In this document: positions 23,889 through 32,458 of the stretch, piece after piece | Layout of the letters: each line of letters begins with the position of its first letter | Numbering within the stretch: position 1 is the stretch's first letter | NCBI GenBank assembly: GCA_963830495.1 | Contig: CAWHMS010000002.1 | Span: forward strand, 682,001 to 746,000 | Reading direction: 5' to 3' | DNA: 64,000 nucleotides | Source: CAWHMS01 sp963830495 | Lineage (GTDB): Bacteria > Actinomycetota > Actinomycetes > Propionibacteriales > Nocardioidaceae | Notes under the pieces: generated by a model | Seen by the model: the letters and a program-made list of their open reading frames with translations, nothing else | The model's database searches: none | What the model was told of the DNA's origin: nothing | Made by a program: the position numbers and the translations under genes

Positions 23889-25014
23889 CGTGCTCGCTCA
23901 GCTGCTGCCGTGGTGGCGCTCCGGTCGGAGCGTCGGAGTCGGGACCGTGGTGGCGACCTGGAGCTCCGCTCCCCGCCAGGCCGGTGCCTCCATGCTGGTG
24001 GGGCCGGAAGGCGAAGCGGTCGGCTCGGTCTCCGGCGGCTGCGTGGAAGGTGCGGTCTACGAGCTCGCCGAGCAAGTGATCGCGGACCGCACGCCAGTGC
24101 TGCAGCGGTACGGCGTGAGCGACGACGACGCCTTCGCCGTCGGGCTCACCTGCGGCGGCATCCTCGACGTCTTCGTCGAGGTCGTCGACCAGGAGACCTT
24201 CCCGGATCTCGGCGAGGTGGCTGCCGACATCGAGGCAGCCCGGCCGGTCGCGGTCGCGACGGTGGTCTCGCACGACGACCCGGCCTGGATCGGGCGGCGA
24301 CTGGTCATCCGGCCGGAGGGCAGCGGAGTTCCGGCGCTCGGGTCGCTCGGATCGGACCGCGCCAACGACGCCGTGACCGCCGACGCGCGTGGCCTGCTCG
24401 CCGTGGGTCGCAACGAGACGCTGCACTACGGGCCCGACGGGCAGCGCCGCGGCGAGGGGATGGCCGTCTTCGTCAGCTCCTACGCCCCGAAGCCACGGCT
24501 GCTCGTCTTCGGTGCGATCGACTTCGCTGCTGCGGTGGCGAAGATCGGCGCCTTCCTGGGCTACCACGTGACCGTGTGCGATGCTCGCCCCGTCTTCGCC
24601 ACGGCGACCCGCTTCCCGGAGGCGGACGACGTCGTGGTCAAGTGGCCGCACAAGTACCTGGCTGAGGAGGTCGACGCCGGGAGGGTGGACGGGCGCACGG
24701 TGCTCTGCGTCCTGACCCATGACCCCAAGTTCGACGTACCCGTGCTGGAGATCGCGCTGCGGCTGCCCGAGGTGGCGTACGTCGGCGCGATGGGTTCGCG
24801 ACGTACCCACGACGACCGCGTGAAGCGGCTCCGGGAAGCCGGACTGACGGCCGAGGAGCTCTCCCGGCTGTCCAGCCCGATCGGACTCGACCTGGGGGCA
24901 CGGACCCCCGAAGAGACCGCGGTGAGTGTCGCGGCGGAGATCATCGCCTTGCAGTGGGGCGGCCGCGGCGATCGGCTGATGGCGCGAGAGGGCCCGATTC
25001 ACCACGAACACTGA
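23881..25014 (+). CDS. XdhC/CoxI-family molybdenum cofactor maturation protein
   Basis: A 377-residue two-domain XdhC family protein. The N-terminal XdhC_CoxI domain carries SGGCVEGAVYE and LTCGG. The C-terminal Rossmann domain (VFGAIDFAAAVAKIGAFLGY) is followed by the conserved VGAMGSRRTH and GLDLGARTPEETA blocks. XdhC binds molybdenum cofactor, promotes its sulfuration and inserts it into xanthine-dehydrogenase-type enzymes. GTG start overlapping coxE. A ~180-bp gap then separates it from the structural genes and may hold a second promoter. Confidence 0.92.
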   Translation: MRDVLAQLLPWWRSGRSVGVGTVVATWSSAPRQAGASMLVGPEGEAVGSVSGGCVEGAVYELAEQVIADRTPVLQRYGVSDDDAFAVGLTCGGILDVFVEVVDQETFPDLGEVAADIEAARPVAVATVVSHDDPAWIGRRLVIRPEGSGVPALGSLGSDRANDAVTADARGLLAVGRNETLHYGPDGQRRGEGMAVFVSSYAPKPRLLVFGAIDFAAAVAKIGAFLGYHVTVCDARPVFATATRFPEADDVVVKWPHKYLAEEVDAGRVDGRTVLCVLTHDPKFDVPVLEIALRLPEVAYVGAMGSRRTHDDRVKRLREAGLTAEELSRLSSPIGLDLGARTPEETAVSVAAEIIALQWGGRGDRLMAREGPIHHEH

Positions 25015-25195
25015 CCGACAGCATTGACCCAACGTGGTCGCGAGGTCACCGATTGCATCGGGGCGACGACCCGCTGGCCTGATGGTGACCCTTCTGCTCA
25101 CCAGCACTTGTGCTCCAGGTCACAGCAGGGTTGTGTGGGTTGTGCGACTGTGCGCGGGGAGCGGTCGGCCTTGTTGTCCGGCGAGAGGGTGTGTC

Positions 25196-25663
25196 ATGGC
25201 GCGAGTCACCATCGAAGTGGACGGAGTCAGCTATGCCGACGACGTCGAGCCGCGCATGCTGCTGGTGCAGTACCTGCGTGAGCGGCTCGGCAAGATCGGG
25301 ACCGTGGTCGGCTGTGACACCACCAACTGCGGCTCGTGCACGGTGCACCTCGACGGCAGGAGCGTGAAGTCCTGCTCGATGTTCGCGGTGCAGGCAGACG
25401 GCCACGCGGTCACCACGATCGAGGGCCTGGCGACCAACGGTCAGCTGCACCCGATGCAGCAGGCCTTCCACGAGTGCCACGCGTTGCAGTGCGGATACTG
25501 CACGCCGGGGATGATCATGCAGAGTATCGACCTGCTCAACGACAACCCTTCGCCCACCGAGCACGAGGTACGTGACGGGCTCGAGGGGAATCTGTGTCGC
25601 TGCACGGGCTACCAGAACATCGTCAAGGCCGTGCTGGCTGCTGCCGAGGGAGGCGCCAAGTGA
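25196..25663 (+). CDS. coxS: Small [2Fe-2S] subunit of a molybdenum hydroxylase (CoxS)
   Basis: A 155-residue iron-sulfur subunit with two clusters: a plant-ferredoxin-like site at C40, C45, C48 and C60 (GCDTTNCGSC...C) and an all-helical site at C99, C102, C134 and C136 (CGYC...CRC). It carries electrons from the molybdenum site to the FAD subunit. The ATG at 25196 follows GAGAGGGTG. Its stop overlaps the GTG of coxL by four bases. Gene order S-L-M is the order usual for form II enzymes. Confidence 0.95.
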   Translation: MARVTIEVDGVSYADDVEPRMLLVQYLRERLGKIGTVVGCDTTNCGSCTVHLDGRSVKSCSMFAVQADGHAVTTIEGLATNGQLHPMQQAFHECHALQCGYCTPGMIMQSIDLLNDNPSPTEHEVRDGLEGNLCRCTGYQNIVKAVLAAAEGGAK

Positions 25664-28053
25664 CCGTCACCGAAGACCGTCCCAGCACCGAGGTCGGCAC
25701 GCCTCGCCTGCGCAAGGAGGACCGGCGGCTGATCACCGGACGCACCCGCTGGACCGACAACATCACCCTGCCCGGGATGCTGCACATGGCGATGGTGCGC
25801 AGCCCGATCGCCCACGCCACCATCACCTCGGTCGATGTCAAAGCGGCCAAGGCGTCACCTGGGGTCGTCTCCGTGCTCACCGGCGCCGACCTCGCCGAGG
25901 AGCAGGGCGCGCTGCCCTGTGCCTGGACGCTCACTCCTGAGCAGAAGGCCCCTAGCCACCCATCAGTCGCGGTCGACCGGGTTGCCTTTGCCGGCGAGAT
26001 CGTTGCGATCGTGATCGCCCGGACGCCGGCCGAGGCGCGCGACGCGACCGAGCTCGTCGAGGTCGAGTACGACGAGCTGCCCGTCGCTCTCGACCTCAGG
26101 GCCGCCGCTGCGGACGAAGTGCTGGCCCAACCCGTCCTGGGCACCAACATCTCGGCCGTCCGGACCTTCGACTCGGCCACAGAGGGCACCGGCGGTGACG
26201 TCGACGAGGCGATCGCCAAGGCTCGCGAGAGCGGCATCGTGATCGAGCGCCAGTACCGGCAGCAGCGGCTGATCCCCGCCTTCATGGAGCCTCGCTCCAT
26301 CGCCGTCGACCCGACGGGTGAGCAGATCACCATCTGGTCGTCCACGCAGGTGCCGCACTTCCTCCGGATCTTCACCAGCCTCGTGCTGGGGATCCCGGAG
26401 AGCAAGCTGCGCGTGATCGCACCCGACGTGGGCGGCGGCTTCGGTGGCAAGCTGCAGATCACTGCCGAAGAGATGCTGACGGTCATCGCTGCTCGGCGTA
26501 CGGGCAAGCCCTGCAAGTACACCGAGACCCGTAGCGAGTCGCTCATGGCCGCCCACCACGGTCGGGACCAGTGGCAAAGGCTCACGCTGGCCGCGGACCG
26601 CGAGGGCAACGTCACCGGCCTCAAGGTCGACCTGCTGGCCGACATGGGCGCCTATCTCGGGCTCGTGGGTTCCGCCGTACCCTTCCTCGGGGCGCTGATG
26701 TTCAACGGCATCTACAAGTTCCCGTCCTACCGGTGGACCGGCACCAACGTCTTCACCAACAAGGTACGTACCGATGCCTATCGCGGCGCCGGCCGCCCGG
26801 AGGCGACCTTCGCGATCGAGCGGCTGATGGACGAGCTCGCGGTCGAGCTGGACATGGATCCGCTGGAGATCCGGGAGAAGAACTGGATCAAGCACGAGGA
26901 GTTCCCCTTCACCACGGTCGCGGGTCTGCATTACGACACCGGCAACTACGAGGCGGCCACCGCGAAGGCGAAGGAGCTCTTCGGGTACGACGAGCTGCGG
27001 GTCGAACAGCGGCGCCGCCGCGACAGCGGAGACCCGGTCCAGCTCGGGATCGGCATCTCGACCTACACCGAGATGTGCGGCCTGGCGCCCTCCCGCTGGC
27101 TTGGCTCCAACGGGTACGTCGCCGGCGGCTGGGAGCACGCCTCGATCAGGATGTTGCCGACCGGCAAGGTCGAAGTCGTCGCCGGCACCAGCCCGCACGG
27201 GCAAGGGCACGACACAGCCTGGTCGCAGATGGTCGCCGACAAGCTGGGGGTCGCCTTCGAGGACGTGGAGGTGCTGCACGGTGATACCCAGATCGCGGCC
27301 CGCGGCCTGGACACCTACGGCTCCCGCTCAATCGCTGTCGGCGCCATGGCGGTGCTGGCTGCCGCGGACAAGGTGATCGAGAAGGCTCGCCCCATTGCCG
27401 CGCACCTGCTGGAGGCCAGTGCCGACGACCTCGAGTTCAGCAACGGGAGCTTCGTGGTCAAGGGCACCGACACGTCGACGGGCATCGGCGACGTCGCCTT
27501 CGCCGTCCTCCAGGCCCACAATCTGCCGGACGGCTTCGAGCGGTCGCTGGACGCCGACGCGACCTTCGACCCCGACACGTTCTCGTTCCCGCACGGCACG
27601 CACCTGTGTGCGACCGAGGTGGACACCGAGACCGGCATGGTCACGATCCGGAAGTACGTCTGCGTCGACGACGTCGGTGTGGTCGTCAACCCGTTGATCG
27701 TCGAGGGTCAGCTGCACGGCGGCATCATCCAGGGCATAGCCCAGGCGCTCTTCGAGGAGGGGGTGTACGACGACGCGGGCACCCTGGTGACGGGCTCCTT
27801 CGTCGACTACCTGGTCCCGAGCGCGGCCGACCTGCCGGCTTTGACGGTCGAGCGCACCGAGACGCCGTCGACCACCAACGAGCTCGGTGTCAAGGGCGTG
27901 GGGGAGGCAGGCACGATCGCGTCGACACCCGCGGTGGTCAACGCCATCATCGACGCGGTGCGCCACCTCGGCGTCGACGACGTCGAGATGCCGTGCACCC
28001 CGCAGCGCGTCTGGTCCGCCATTCACGACGCGACCTCCGGAGGTGTCGCATGA
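25660..28053 (+). CDS. coxL: Large molybdopterin-binding subunit, form II CO dehydrogenase-like (CoxL)
   Basis: A 797-residue xanthine-oxidase-family catalytic subunit. The molybdopterin-binding loop GGGFGGK is at 258-264, and the catalytic base Glu is in GVGEAGTI near the C-terminus. The active-site loop reads AYRGAGR (373-379), the signature of form II enzymes, rather than AYXCSFR of true form I CO dehydrogenases with a Cu-binding cysteine. Use of CO as substrate is therefore doubtful; another aldehyde- or purine-like substrate is possible. GTG start overlapping coxS. Confidence 0.94.
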   Translation: MTVTEDRPSTEVGTPRLRKEDRRLITGRTRWTDNITLPGMLHMAMVRSPIAHATITSVDVKAAKASPGVVSVLTGADLAEEQGALPCAWTLTPEQKAPSHPSVAVDRVAFAGEIVAIVIARTPAEARDATELVEVEYDELPVALDLRAAAADEVLAQPVLGTNISAVRTFDSATEGTGGDVDEAIAKARESGIVIERQYRQQRLIPAFMEPRSIAVDPTGEQITIWSSTQVPHFLRIFTSLVLGIPESKLRVIAPDVGGGFGGKLQITAEEMLTVIAARRTGKPCKYTETRSESLMAAHHGRDQWQRLTLAADREGNVTGLKVDLLADMGAYLGLVGSAVPFLGALMFNGIYKFPSYRWTGTNVFTNKVRTDAYRGAGRPEATFAIERLMDELAVELDMDPLEIREKNWIKHEEFPFTTVAGLHYDTGNYEAATAKAKELFGYDELRVEQRRRRDSGDPVQLGIGISTYTEMCGLAPSRWLGSNGYVAGGWEHASIRMLPTGKVEVVAGTSPHGQGHDTAWSQMVADKLGVAFEDVEVLHGDTQIAARGLDTYGSRSIAVGAMAVLAAADKVIEKARPIAAHLLEASADDLEFSNGSFVVKGTDTSTGIGDVAFAVLQAHNLPDGFERSLDADATFDPDTFSFPHGTHLCATEVDTETGMVTIRKYVCVDDVGVVVNPLIVEGQLHGGIIQGIAQALFEEGVYDDAGTLVTGSFVDYLVPSAADLPALTVERTETPSTTNELGVKGVGEAGTIASTPAVVNAIIDAVRHLGVDDVEMPCTPQRVWSAIHDATSGGVA

Positions 28054-28910
28054 TCCCCGCAACGTTCGACTACACGGCACCCGAGTCGGTCGGTGACGCG
28101 CTGACGGCGTTGGGCTCCGATGCGGAGGAGATCAAGGTCCTGGCCGGCGGGCAGAGCCTCATCCCCGTGCTCAAGCTCAGGCTGGCAGCGCCGACACTGA
28201 TCGTCGACCTCGGCCACATCAGTGAGCTCTCCGGCGTACGCGACGACGGCGACGCCATCACGATCGGCGCGATGACGACCCATGCCGAGGTTGCCGCGGA
28301 TCCGCTGGTGGTCGAGCACGCCGGCGTCCTCGCCAAGGCCGTGCGCACCGTGGCCGACCCGCAGGTCCGCCATCGGGGGACACTCGGTGGGGCACTCGTC
28401 CACGCTGATCCGGCTGGTGACATGCCGGCTCCGATCCTGGCGCTCGACGCGGAACTGGTCATCGCGGGGTCGGGCGGAGAGCGTCGGGTCGCCGCCGCCG
28501 ACTTCTTCGAGGACCTGTTCACGACAGCGGTGGGCGAGGACGAGATCCTCACGCACGTCCGGATCCCCAAGCACACCGGCTGGGGCGCGCACTATGAGAA
28601 GTTCACCCGGGTCGCGCAGCAGTGGTCCATCGTCGGTGTCGCCGCCACCGTCAAGGTCGACGGCGGCGCGATCTCCGAGGCACGGATCGGGCTGACCAAC
28701 ATGGGGGCGACCGCGCTGCGCGCCAGGGCGGTGGAGCAGGCGCTGGTGGGCCAGCCGGCCACTGACGAGGTGGTGCGCGCGGCCGCCGCATCCGCTGCCG
28801 ACGGCACCAGCCCGCCGACCGACACCAACGGCGACGCCGACTACCGGCGGCACCTCGCCTCGGTGCTCACGCGGCGAGCGGTGCTGGCTGCGGCCGCCGA
28901 TGCGCGCTGA
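28050..28910 (+). CDS. coxM: FAD-binding medium subunit of the molybdenum hydroxylase (CoxM)
   Basis: A 286-residue FAD-binding subunit of the VAO/CoxM type. The two FAD loops are LAGGQSLIPVLKLR (about 32-45) and RGTLGGALVHADPAGDMP (about 109-126). It accepts electrons from the [2Fe-2S] subunit and passes them to quinone or another acceptor. The ATG at 28050 overlaps the coxL stop (ATGA), with GGAGGTG upstream. Together S-L-M should form the usual (LMS)2 heterohexamer. Confidence 0.94.
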   Translation: MIPATFDYTAPESVGDALTALGSDAEEIKVLAGGQSLIPVLKLRLAAPTLIVDLGHISELSGVRDDGDAITIGAMTTHAEVAADPLVVEHAGVLAKAVRTVADPQVRHRGTLGGALVHADPAGDMPAPILALDAELVIAGSGGERRVAAADFFEDLFTTAVGEDEILTHVRIPKHTGWGAHYEKFTRVAQQWSIVGVAATVKVDGGAISEARIGLTNMGATALRARAVEQALVGQPATDEVVRAAAASAADGTSPPTDTNGDADYRRHLASVLTRRAVLAAAADAR

Positions 28911-28979
28911 CGTGTCAGAACCTCACCTTGCTATAGCCCGTTCACGTTCGGACAAGTCGTCGGGAAGGAGTCTTCGGCA

Positions 28980-29780
28980 ATGGACCTGACGCATCGATTC
29001 ACGGTGCCCACGTCGATCGACGACGCCTGGGCGGCCTTCAACGACCTCGAGCGCATCGCGCCGTGCTTTCCGGGGGCTGCCCTGACGTCGTACGACGGGG
29101 AGGAGTTCCAGGGACTGGTCAAGGTGAAGCTCGGCCCGATCTCGCTGCAGTACACCGGCACCGGTCGCTTCGTCGAGCGCGACGAGGCGACCCACCGGGC
29201 GGTCATCGAGGCGAAGGGACGCGACAAGCGGGGCAACGGCACGGCGGCCGCCCATGTCACGACCGAGCTGTCGGCGGCGGGTGTGGAAGCGACCGAGGTC
29301 ACCGTCGTGACCGACCTCAACGTCACCGGCAAGCCGGCCCAGTTCGGGCGCGGTGTCATGCAGGACGTGAGCGACAAGCTGCTGGCGCAGTTCGCAGGCT
29401 GCCTGGAGACGAAGCTGTCCGGGCCCGATGCCGACCCGGCGGCTGCTGACTCCACGCCCGCTGCTGACGCCGGTGCCGCGGACGATGCAGCCCCCGCCGC
29501 TGCCGCTGACGATGCAGCCCCCGCCGCTGCCGCTGACGATGCAGCCCCCGCCGCTGCCGCTGACGATGCAGCCCCCGCCGCTGCCGCCCCTCCCACTGGA
29601 GCGCGAGCTGCGTCGCCGTCGCGCGCCGCTGCTGCCGGCCCAGAGTCCACATCCGCCGCCGCTCTCGACCTGGGCGCCACCGTGCTGCCGGTGCTGCTCA
29701 AGCGATACGCATGGCATGTGGTCGGGCTGGTGGTCGTCGTCGTCGTACTCCGCAAACTGTGGTCACGCCGCGGCGACTGA
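28980..29780 (+). CDS. coxG: CoxG-family protein with C-terminal membrane anchor
   Basis: A 266-residue protein. Residues 1 to ~150 form a CoxG/SRPBCC domain (MDLTHRFTVPTSIDDAWAAF start). Then comes an Ala/Asp/Pro-rich low-complexity linker (about 155-225) with four copies of DDAAPAAAA, then one membrane helix (GLVVVVVVL) and a basic tail. CoxG is needed for CO dehydrogenase function; in mycobacteria it has been reported to bind menaquinone and link the enzyme to the respiratory chain. The membrane anchor fits that role. The ATG at 28980 lies 69 bp after coxM. Confidence 0.9.
   Translation: MDLTHRFTVPTSIDDAWAAFNDLERIAPCFPGAALTSYDGEEFQGLVKVKLGPISLQYTGTGRFVERDEATHRAVIEAKGRDKRGNGTAAAHVTTELSAAGVEATEVTVVTDLNVTGKPAQFGRGVMQDVSDKLLAQFAGCLETKLSGPDADPAAADSTPAADAGAADDAAPAAAADDAAPAAAADDAAPAAAADDAAPAAAAPPTGARAASPSRAAAAGPESTSAAALDLGATVLPVLLKRYAWHVVGLVVVVVVLRKLWSRRGD
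29481..29588 (+). repeat. 27-bp in-frame tandem repeat inside coxG
   Basis: Four units of 27 bp start at 29481, 29508, 29535 and 29562. The first three are identical and the fourth differs at its last base. Each encodes DDAAPAAAA. Such perfect repeats can change copy number by slippage in multiples of nine residues, altering linker length between the CoxG domain and the membrane helix. Confidence 0.95.
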
Positions 29781-29786
29781 CCCCGG

Positions 29787-29831
29787 AGGATCCGACGCCG
29801 GCGCAGCCATGACCCGCCAGCGTCGGATCCT
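29787..29831. terminator. Terminator hairpin after coxG; palindromic family 2, copy 2
   Basis: A 12-bp perfect stem (AGGATCCGACGC at 29787-29798 with GCGTCGGATCCT at 29820-29831), extended by GGCG/CGCC inside, lies just after the coxG stop. The core 29788-29830 resembles the element at 19694-19735 (same GATCCGAC/GTCGGATC arms, related CATGACCCGC interior), so it is probably a dispersed element reused as a terminator between convergent genes. Confidence 0.75.
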
Positions 29832-29851
29832 TGGGAGCCGGAGCCGGGCGG

Positions 29852-30241
29852 TCAGGACCAGTCGGGGCTCGCGCCCTGCTGCGACGCACCCGGGTCGACC
29901 CGCAGCGCGCCAAGGGGTGCGATGACGTGCCCGGACTCCGAGCAGACCCAGTGCGGGTCGGGGCCGAGCTCCGGCTCGATGGCCAGGCTGTGCTCCACAG
30001 GGTCAGGACAGTCATGGCAGACCGGCCAGCGCCGCGCGGAGTCGAAGAGGGTGTCTTGGACGTCCTGGGCGACCAGCCCCTCGACGTACCCTGCGCCGTC
30101 GGGCCACTGCTCCAGCCACCACCGGCGTTGCGAGACGCACTCGTCGACCAGCGAGACCGTGCGTGGGTCCTGGAGCCGTTGCGCCGCGAGATCCTGCAGT
30201 ACGAGAGCGCGTGCCTTCAGCAGCGGGTCTCCCGGCGTCAT
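29852..30241 (-). CDS. Conserved hypothetical protein with CxxC
   Basis: A 129-residue soluble protein of an actinobacterial family I cannot name. The N-terminal half is helical (LLKARALVLQDLAAQRL, then TVSLVDECVSQRRWWLEQWP). The middle has a CHDC pair and the end another Cys (WVCSESGH), which could form a small metal site. The start at 30241 is favoured by AGGATGGA upstream; an ATG three codons earlier is possible. It is convergent with coxG and divergent from cutC. Confidence 0.7.
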   Translation of the reverse strand: MTPGDPLLKARALVLQDLAAQRLQDPRTVSLVDECVSQRRWWLEQWPDGAGYVEGLVAQDVQDTLFDSARRWPVCHDCPDPVEHSLAIEPELGPDPHWVCSESGHVIAPLGALRVDPGASQQGASPDWS

Positions 30242-30335
30242 GGGTTCCATCCTGGCAGTCTGGTCAAGTGAGGAGAGCGATCCGGCGAGCCCCGAGCAGA
30301 AGGCGTTTTAGCGCGCCGCTGACCGGAGGTGCTCT

Positions 30336-31070
30336 ATGACTGCTGCCACGGTCGAGGTGGTGGCACTCCACCCCGCCGACGCCGAGGGCGCCGAGGCCGG
30401 TGGCGCGGACCGGGTGCACGGCTGCACGCTCTCCGGCGACGAGGCCCGATCGCCAGCCCCGGCCGATCTGAGTGCCATCGTGCGCGCCACCGCCCTCCCG
30501 GTGCGGGTCACCCTGCGGCTGTCCGATGGACGCTCCACGCAGGGCGGCGAGCTGACCCGACTTCGAGGTCTGGCCGGGGAGTACCTCGCCTGCGGCGCCG
30601 AGGGATTCGTGCTGGGGTTTCTCACCCCCGAGCTCGAGATCGACCTGGACGTCTGCGCAGCTCTGCTCGAGTCCTTCGCGGGAGCGCCGTGGACCTTCGA
30701 CCGCTCGTTCGACCAGGCGCTGGAGGCTCGTCGTGCCTGGCGTCAGGTCAAGCTGATCCCGGGCCTGGATCGCGTGCACACGGCAGGCGCCGCGCGCGGG
30801 ATGGCGACCGGCGCCGACGACCTGATCGCGCTGGCCGAGGAGTCGCCCGACTTCGCCGCAGTGGCGACGGCCTCCGGAGGTGTGCGAGCAGAGGACGTGC
30901 CGTGGCTGGTCGGAGCCGGCGTGACCGCCGTACACCTGGGCCAGGAGGTGCGCCCGGGCGGGTCGTGGCAGCGCGCACACGTGGACGCTGGATTCGTGCG
31001 CTCGTGGCGCACCCTGCTCGACGACGCGGTACGACGAACCGGCGTCGCCGCGGCCGGGGACGCCGGGTAG
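30336..31070 (+). CDS. cutC: CutC-family protein
   Basis: A 244-residue TIM-barrel protein of the CutC family (VEVVALHPADAEGAEAGGAD start, GFVLGFLTPELEIDL, and a C-terminal GVTAVHLGQEVRPGGSW). The family was first linked to copper tolerance, but its biochemical function is not settled. It has few cysteines and no clear copper site. The ATG at 30336 follows GGAGGT. It ends three bases before the GTG of the DUF4031-LD-carboxypeptidase gene, indicating an operon. Confidence 0.88.
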   Translation: MTAATVEVVALHPADAEGAEAGGADRVHGCTLSGDEARSPAPADLSAIVRATALPVRVTLRLSDGRSTQGGELTRLRGLAGEYLACGAEGFVLGFLTPELEIDLDVCAALLESFAGAPWTFDRSFDQALEARRAWRQVKLIPGLDRVHTAGAARGMATGADDLIALAEESPDFAAVATASGGVRAEDVPWLVGAGVTAVHLGQEVRPGGSWQRAHVDAGFVRSWRTLLDDAVRRTGVAAAGDAG

Positions 31071-31073
31071 TCG

Positions 31074-32276
31074 GTGGCCGTCCTCATCGACCCACCGGCC
31101 TGGCCGGCGCACGGGCGGCTCTGGTCGCATCTGGTGAGCGATGCTTCGCTGACTGAGCTGCACTCCTTCGCCGCCGCCCACGGGGTGCCGCGCCGGGGCT
31201 TCGAGCGAGATCACTACGACGTACCCGGTCAGATGTACGACGGCCTCGTCACCGCTGGGGCCGTGCCCGTCTCGTCTCGCGAGCTGGTCCGGCGCCTCCA
31301 TGTCGCCGGGCTGCGCCGGCGCAAGAGCGGCACGATGGCTCGACGCGCCCCGGGCAACGAGCTCCTGCGCCCGCCGCATCTTCAAGCGGGTGACCTGGTC
31401 GTGGTGTGCGCGACGGCCGGGGTCGTGCCGGAGGAGCGGCTCCGGCGCGGCGTCGGCCGGCTCGAGAGCTGGGGACTTCGGGTGGAGGTGGCCGACCACG
31501 TCCTCGGACCGCTGCCACGCCTCGGTCACCTGGCGGCCGAGGACTCCGCGCGCGCCGAAGACTTCACTGCGGCCTGGATGGACCCAGCGGTCGCGGGCAT
31601 CGTCGCCGCCCGAGGCGGCTACGGCACTCAGCGCATCCTCGACCTGCTGGACTGGCGGAGGATGGCGGAGGCGGATCCGAAGGTCGTCGTCGGCTTCTCC
31701 GACGTCACGGCCCTCCACCAAGCGCTGGCAGCCCGGCTCGGGCTGGTGAGCGTGCACGGCCATGTGGCGACCTCGTTGAGCGACGCGGAGCGGGACAGCG
31801 TCGAGCAGCTGCGGGCGCTGCTGATGGAGCCCGCGACCGTGACCGACCTCCTCGACGGCCAGGACGTCGCCACCGTGGTCGGTGGTACGGCGAAGGGCGT
31901 GCTGCTCGGCGGCAACCTGGCCATGCTTGCCGCCGAGGTCGGTACCCCGACCAGCCGGTCGGCGCTGGGTTCGATCGTGCTGCTCGAGGAGATCGGCGAG
32001 GAGCCGTACCGCATCGACCGGCTGCTCACGCAGCTGCTGCGCTCCGGGTGGCTGACCGGGATCGCCGGCCTGGTCGTCGGCGCCTTCACCGACTGTGGCG
32101 ACCCTGGGCAGGTGGAGGGGGTCATCGAGGACCGGCTGGTGCCGCTTGGGGTGCCGATGGTGTCGGCGGTGGACGTCGGCCACACGATGACGACGCTGCC
32201 GGTCCCGCTGGGGGTGCAGGCCACCCTGGACGCCGACCACGGCCGCCTCACGCTGGCGCGCCCGGCCCTGGCCTGA
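31074..32276 (+). CDS. DUF4031 fused to LD-carboxypeptidase (S66)
   Basis: A 400-residue fusion. Residues 1-85 are a complete DUF4031 domain (MAVLIDPPAWPAHGRLWSHL, RDHYDVP), usually a separate ~90-residue protein. Residues ~100-400 are an S66 LD-carboxypeptidase: ARGGYGTQR, the nucleophile Ser in VGFSDVT, GGNLAML, and the Glu/His region LLEEIGEEPYRID and VDVGHTMTTLP. S66 enzymes trim L,D-bonds of peptidoglycan stem peptides for recycling. There is no signal peptide, so it is cytoplasmic. An internal ATG near residue 88 could start the peptidase alone. Confidence 0.88.
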   Translation: MAVLIDPPAWPAHGRLWSHLVSDASLTELHSFAAAHGVPRRGFERDHYDVPGQMYDGLVTAGAVPVSSRELVRRLHVAGLRRRKSGTMARRAPGNELLRPPHLQAGDLVVVCATAGVVPEERLRRGVGRLESWGLRVEVADHVLGPLPRLGHLAAEDSARAEDFTAAWMDPAVAGIVAARGGYGTQRILDLLDWRRMAEADPKVVVGFSDVTALHQALAARLGLVSVHGHVATSLSDAERDSVEQLRALLMEPATVTDLLDGQDVATVVGGTAKGVLLGGNLAMLAAEVGTPTSRSALGSIVLLEEIGEEPYRIDRLLTQLLRSGWLTGIAGLVVGAFTDCGDPGQVEGVIEDRLVPLGVPMVSAVDVGHTMTTLPVPLGVQATLDADHGRLTLARPALA

Positions 32277-32305
32277 TCCGCCGCCCGCCGTCACCCCAGC
32301 CGTCA

Positions 32306-32359
32306 GGATTCGTCCGAGCTAGCGCTGAGCGCCCCAGCCGGGCATCCCCGGACGAATCC
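32306..32359 (+). repeat. 54-nt palindromic element, copy A
   Basis: GGATTCGTCCG (32306-32316) and CGGACGAATCC (32349-32359) form an 11-bp perfect stem around 32 nt that contain AGCGCTGAGCG and CCAGCCG. Same length and layout as copy B 73 bp downstream and copy C at 36296. It lies 30 bp after the LD-carboxypeptidase stop. Confidence 0.85.
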
Positions 32360-32378
32360 GATCGAGCTGTCTCGGCCA

Positions 32379-32432
32379 GGATTCGTCCGAACCAGCGCCG
32401 GGCGCTCCAGCCGATGATCTCCGGACGAATCC
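32379..32432 (+). repeat. 54-nt palindromic element, copy B
   Basis: GGATTCGTCCG (32379-32389) and CGGACGAATCC (32422-32432), 32-nt interior with AACCAGCGCCGGGCG and CCAGCCG. It is in direct orientation to copy A, and one more flanking pair (A/T) extends the stem. It ends 27 bp from the stop of the convergent HD gene, so it may also terminate transcription. Confidence 0.88.
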
Positions 32433-32458
32433 TGAACCCAGGGGCGGAAGCGACCGCG

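Noticed and set aside
25660..28053. True (form I) CO dehydrogenase
   Set aside because: The active-site loop is AYRGAGR rather than AYXCSFR, and the gene order S-L-M is that of form II.
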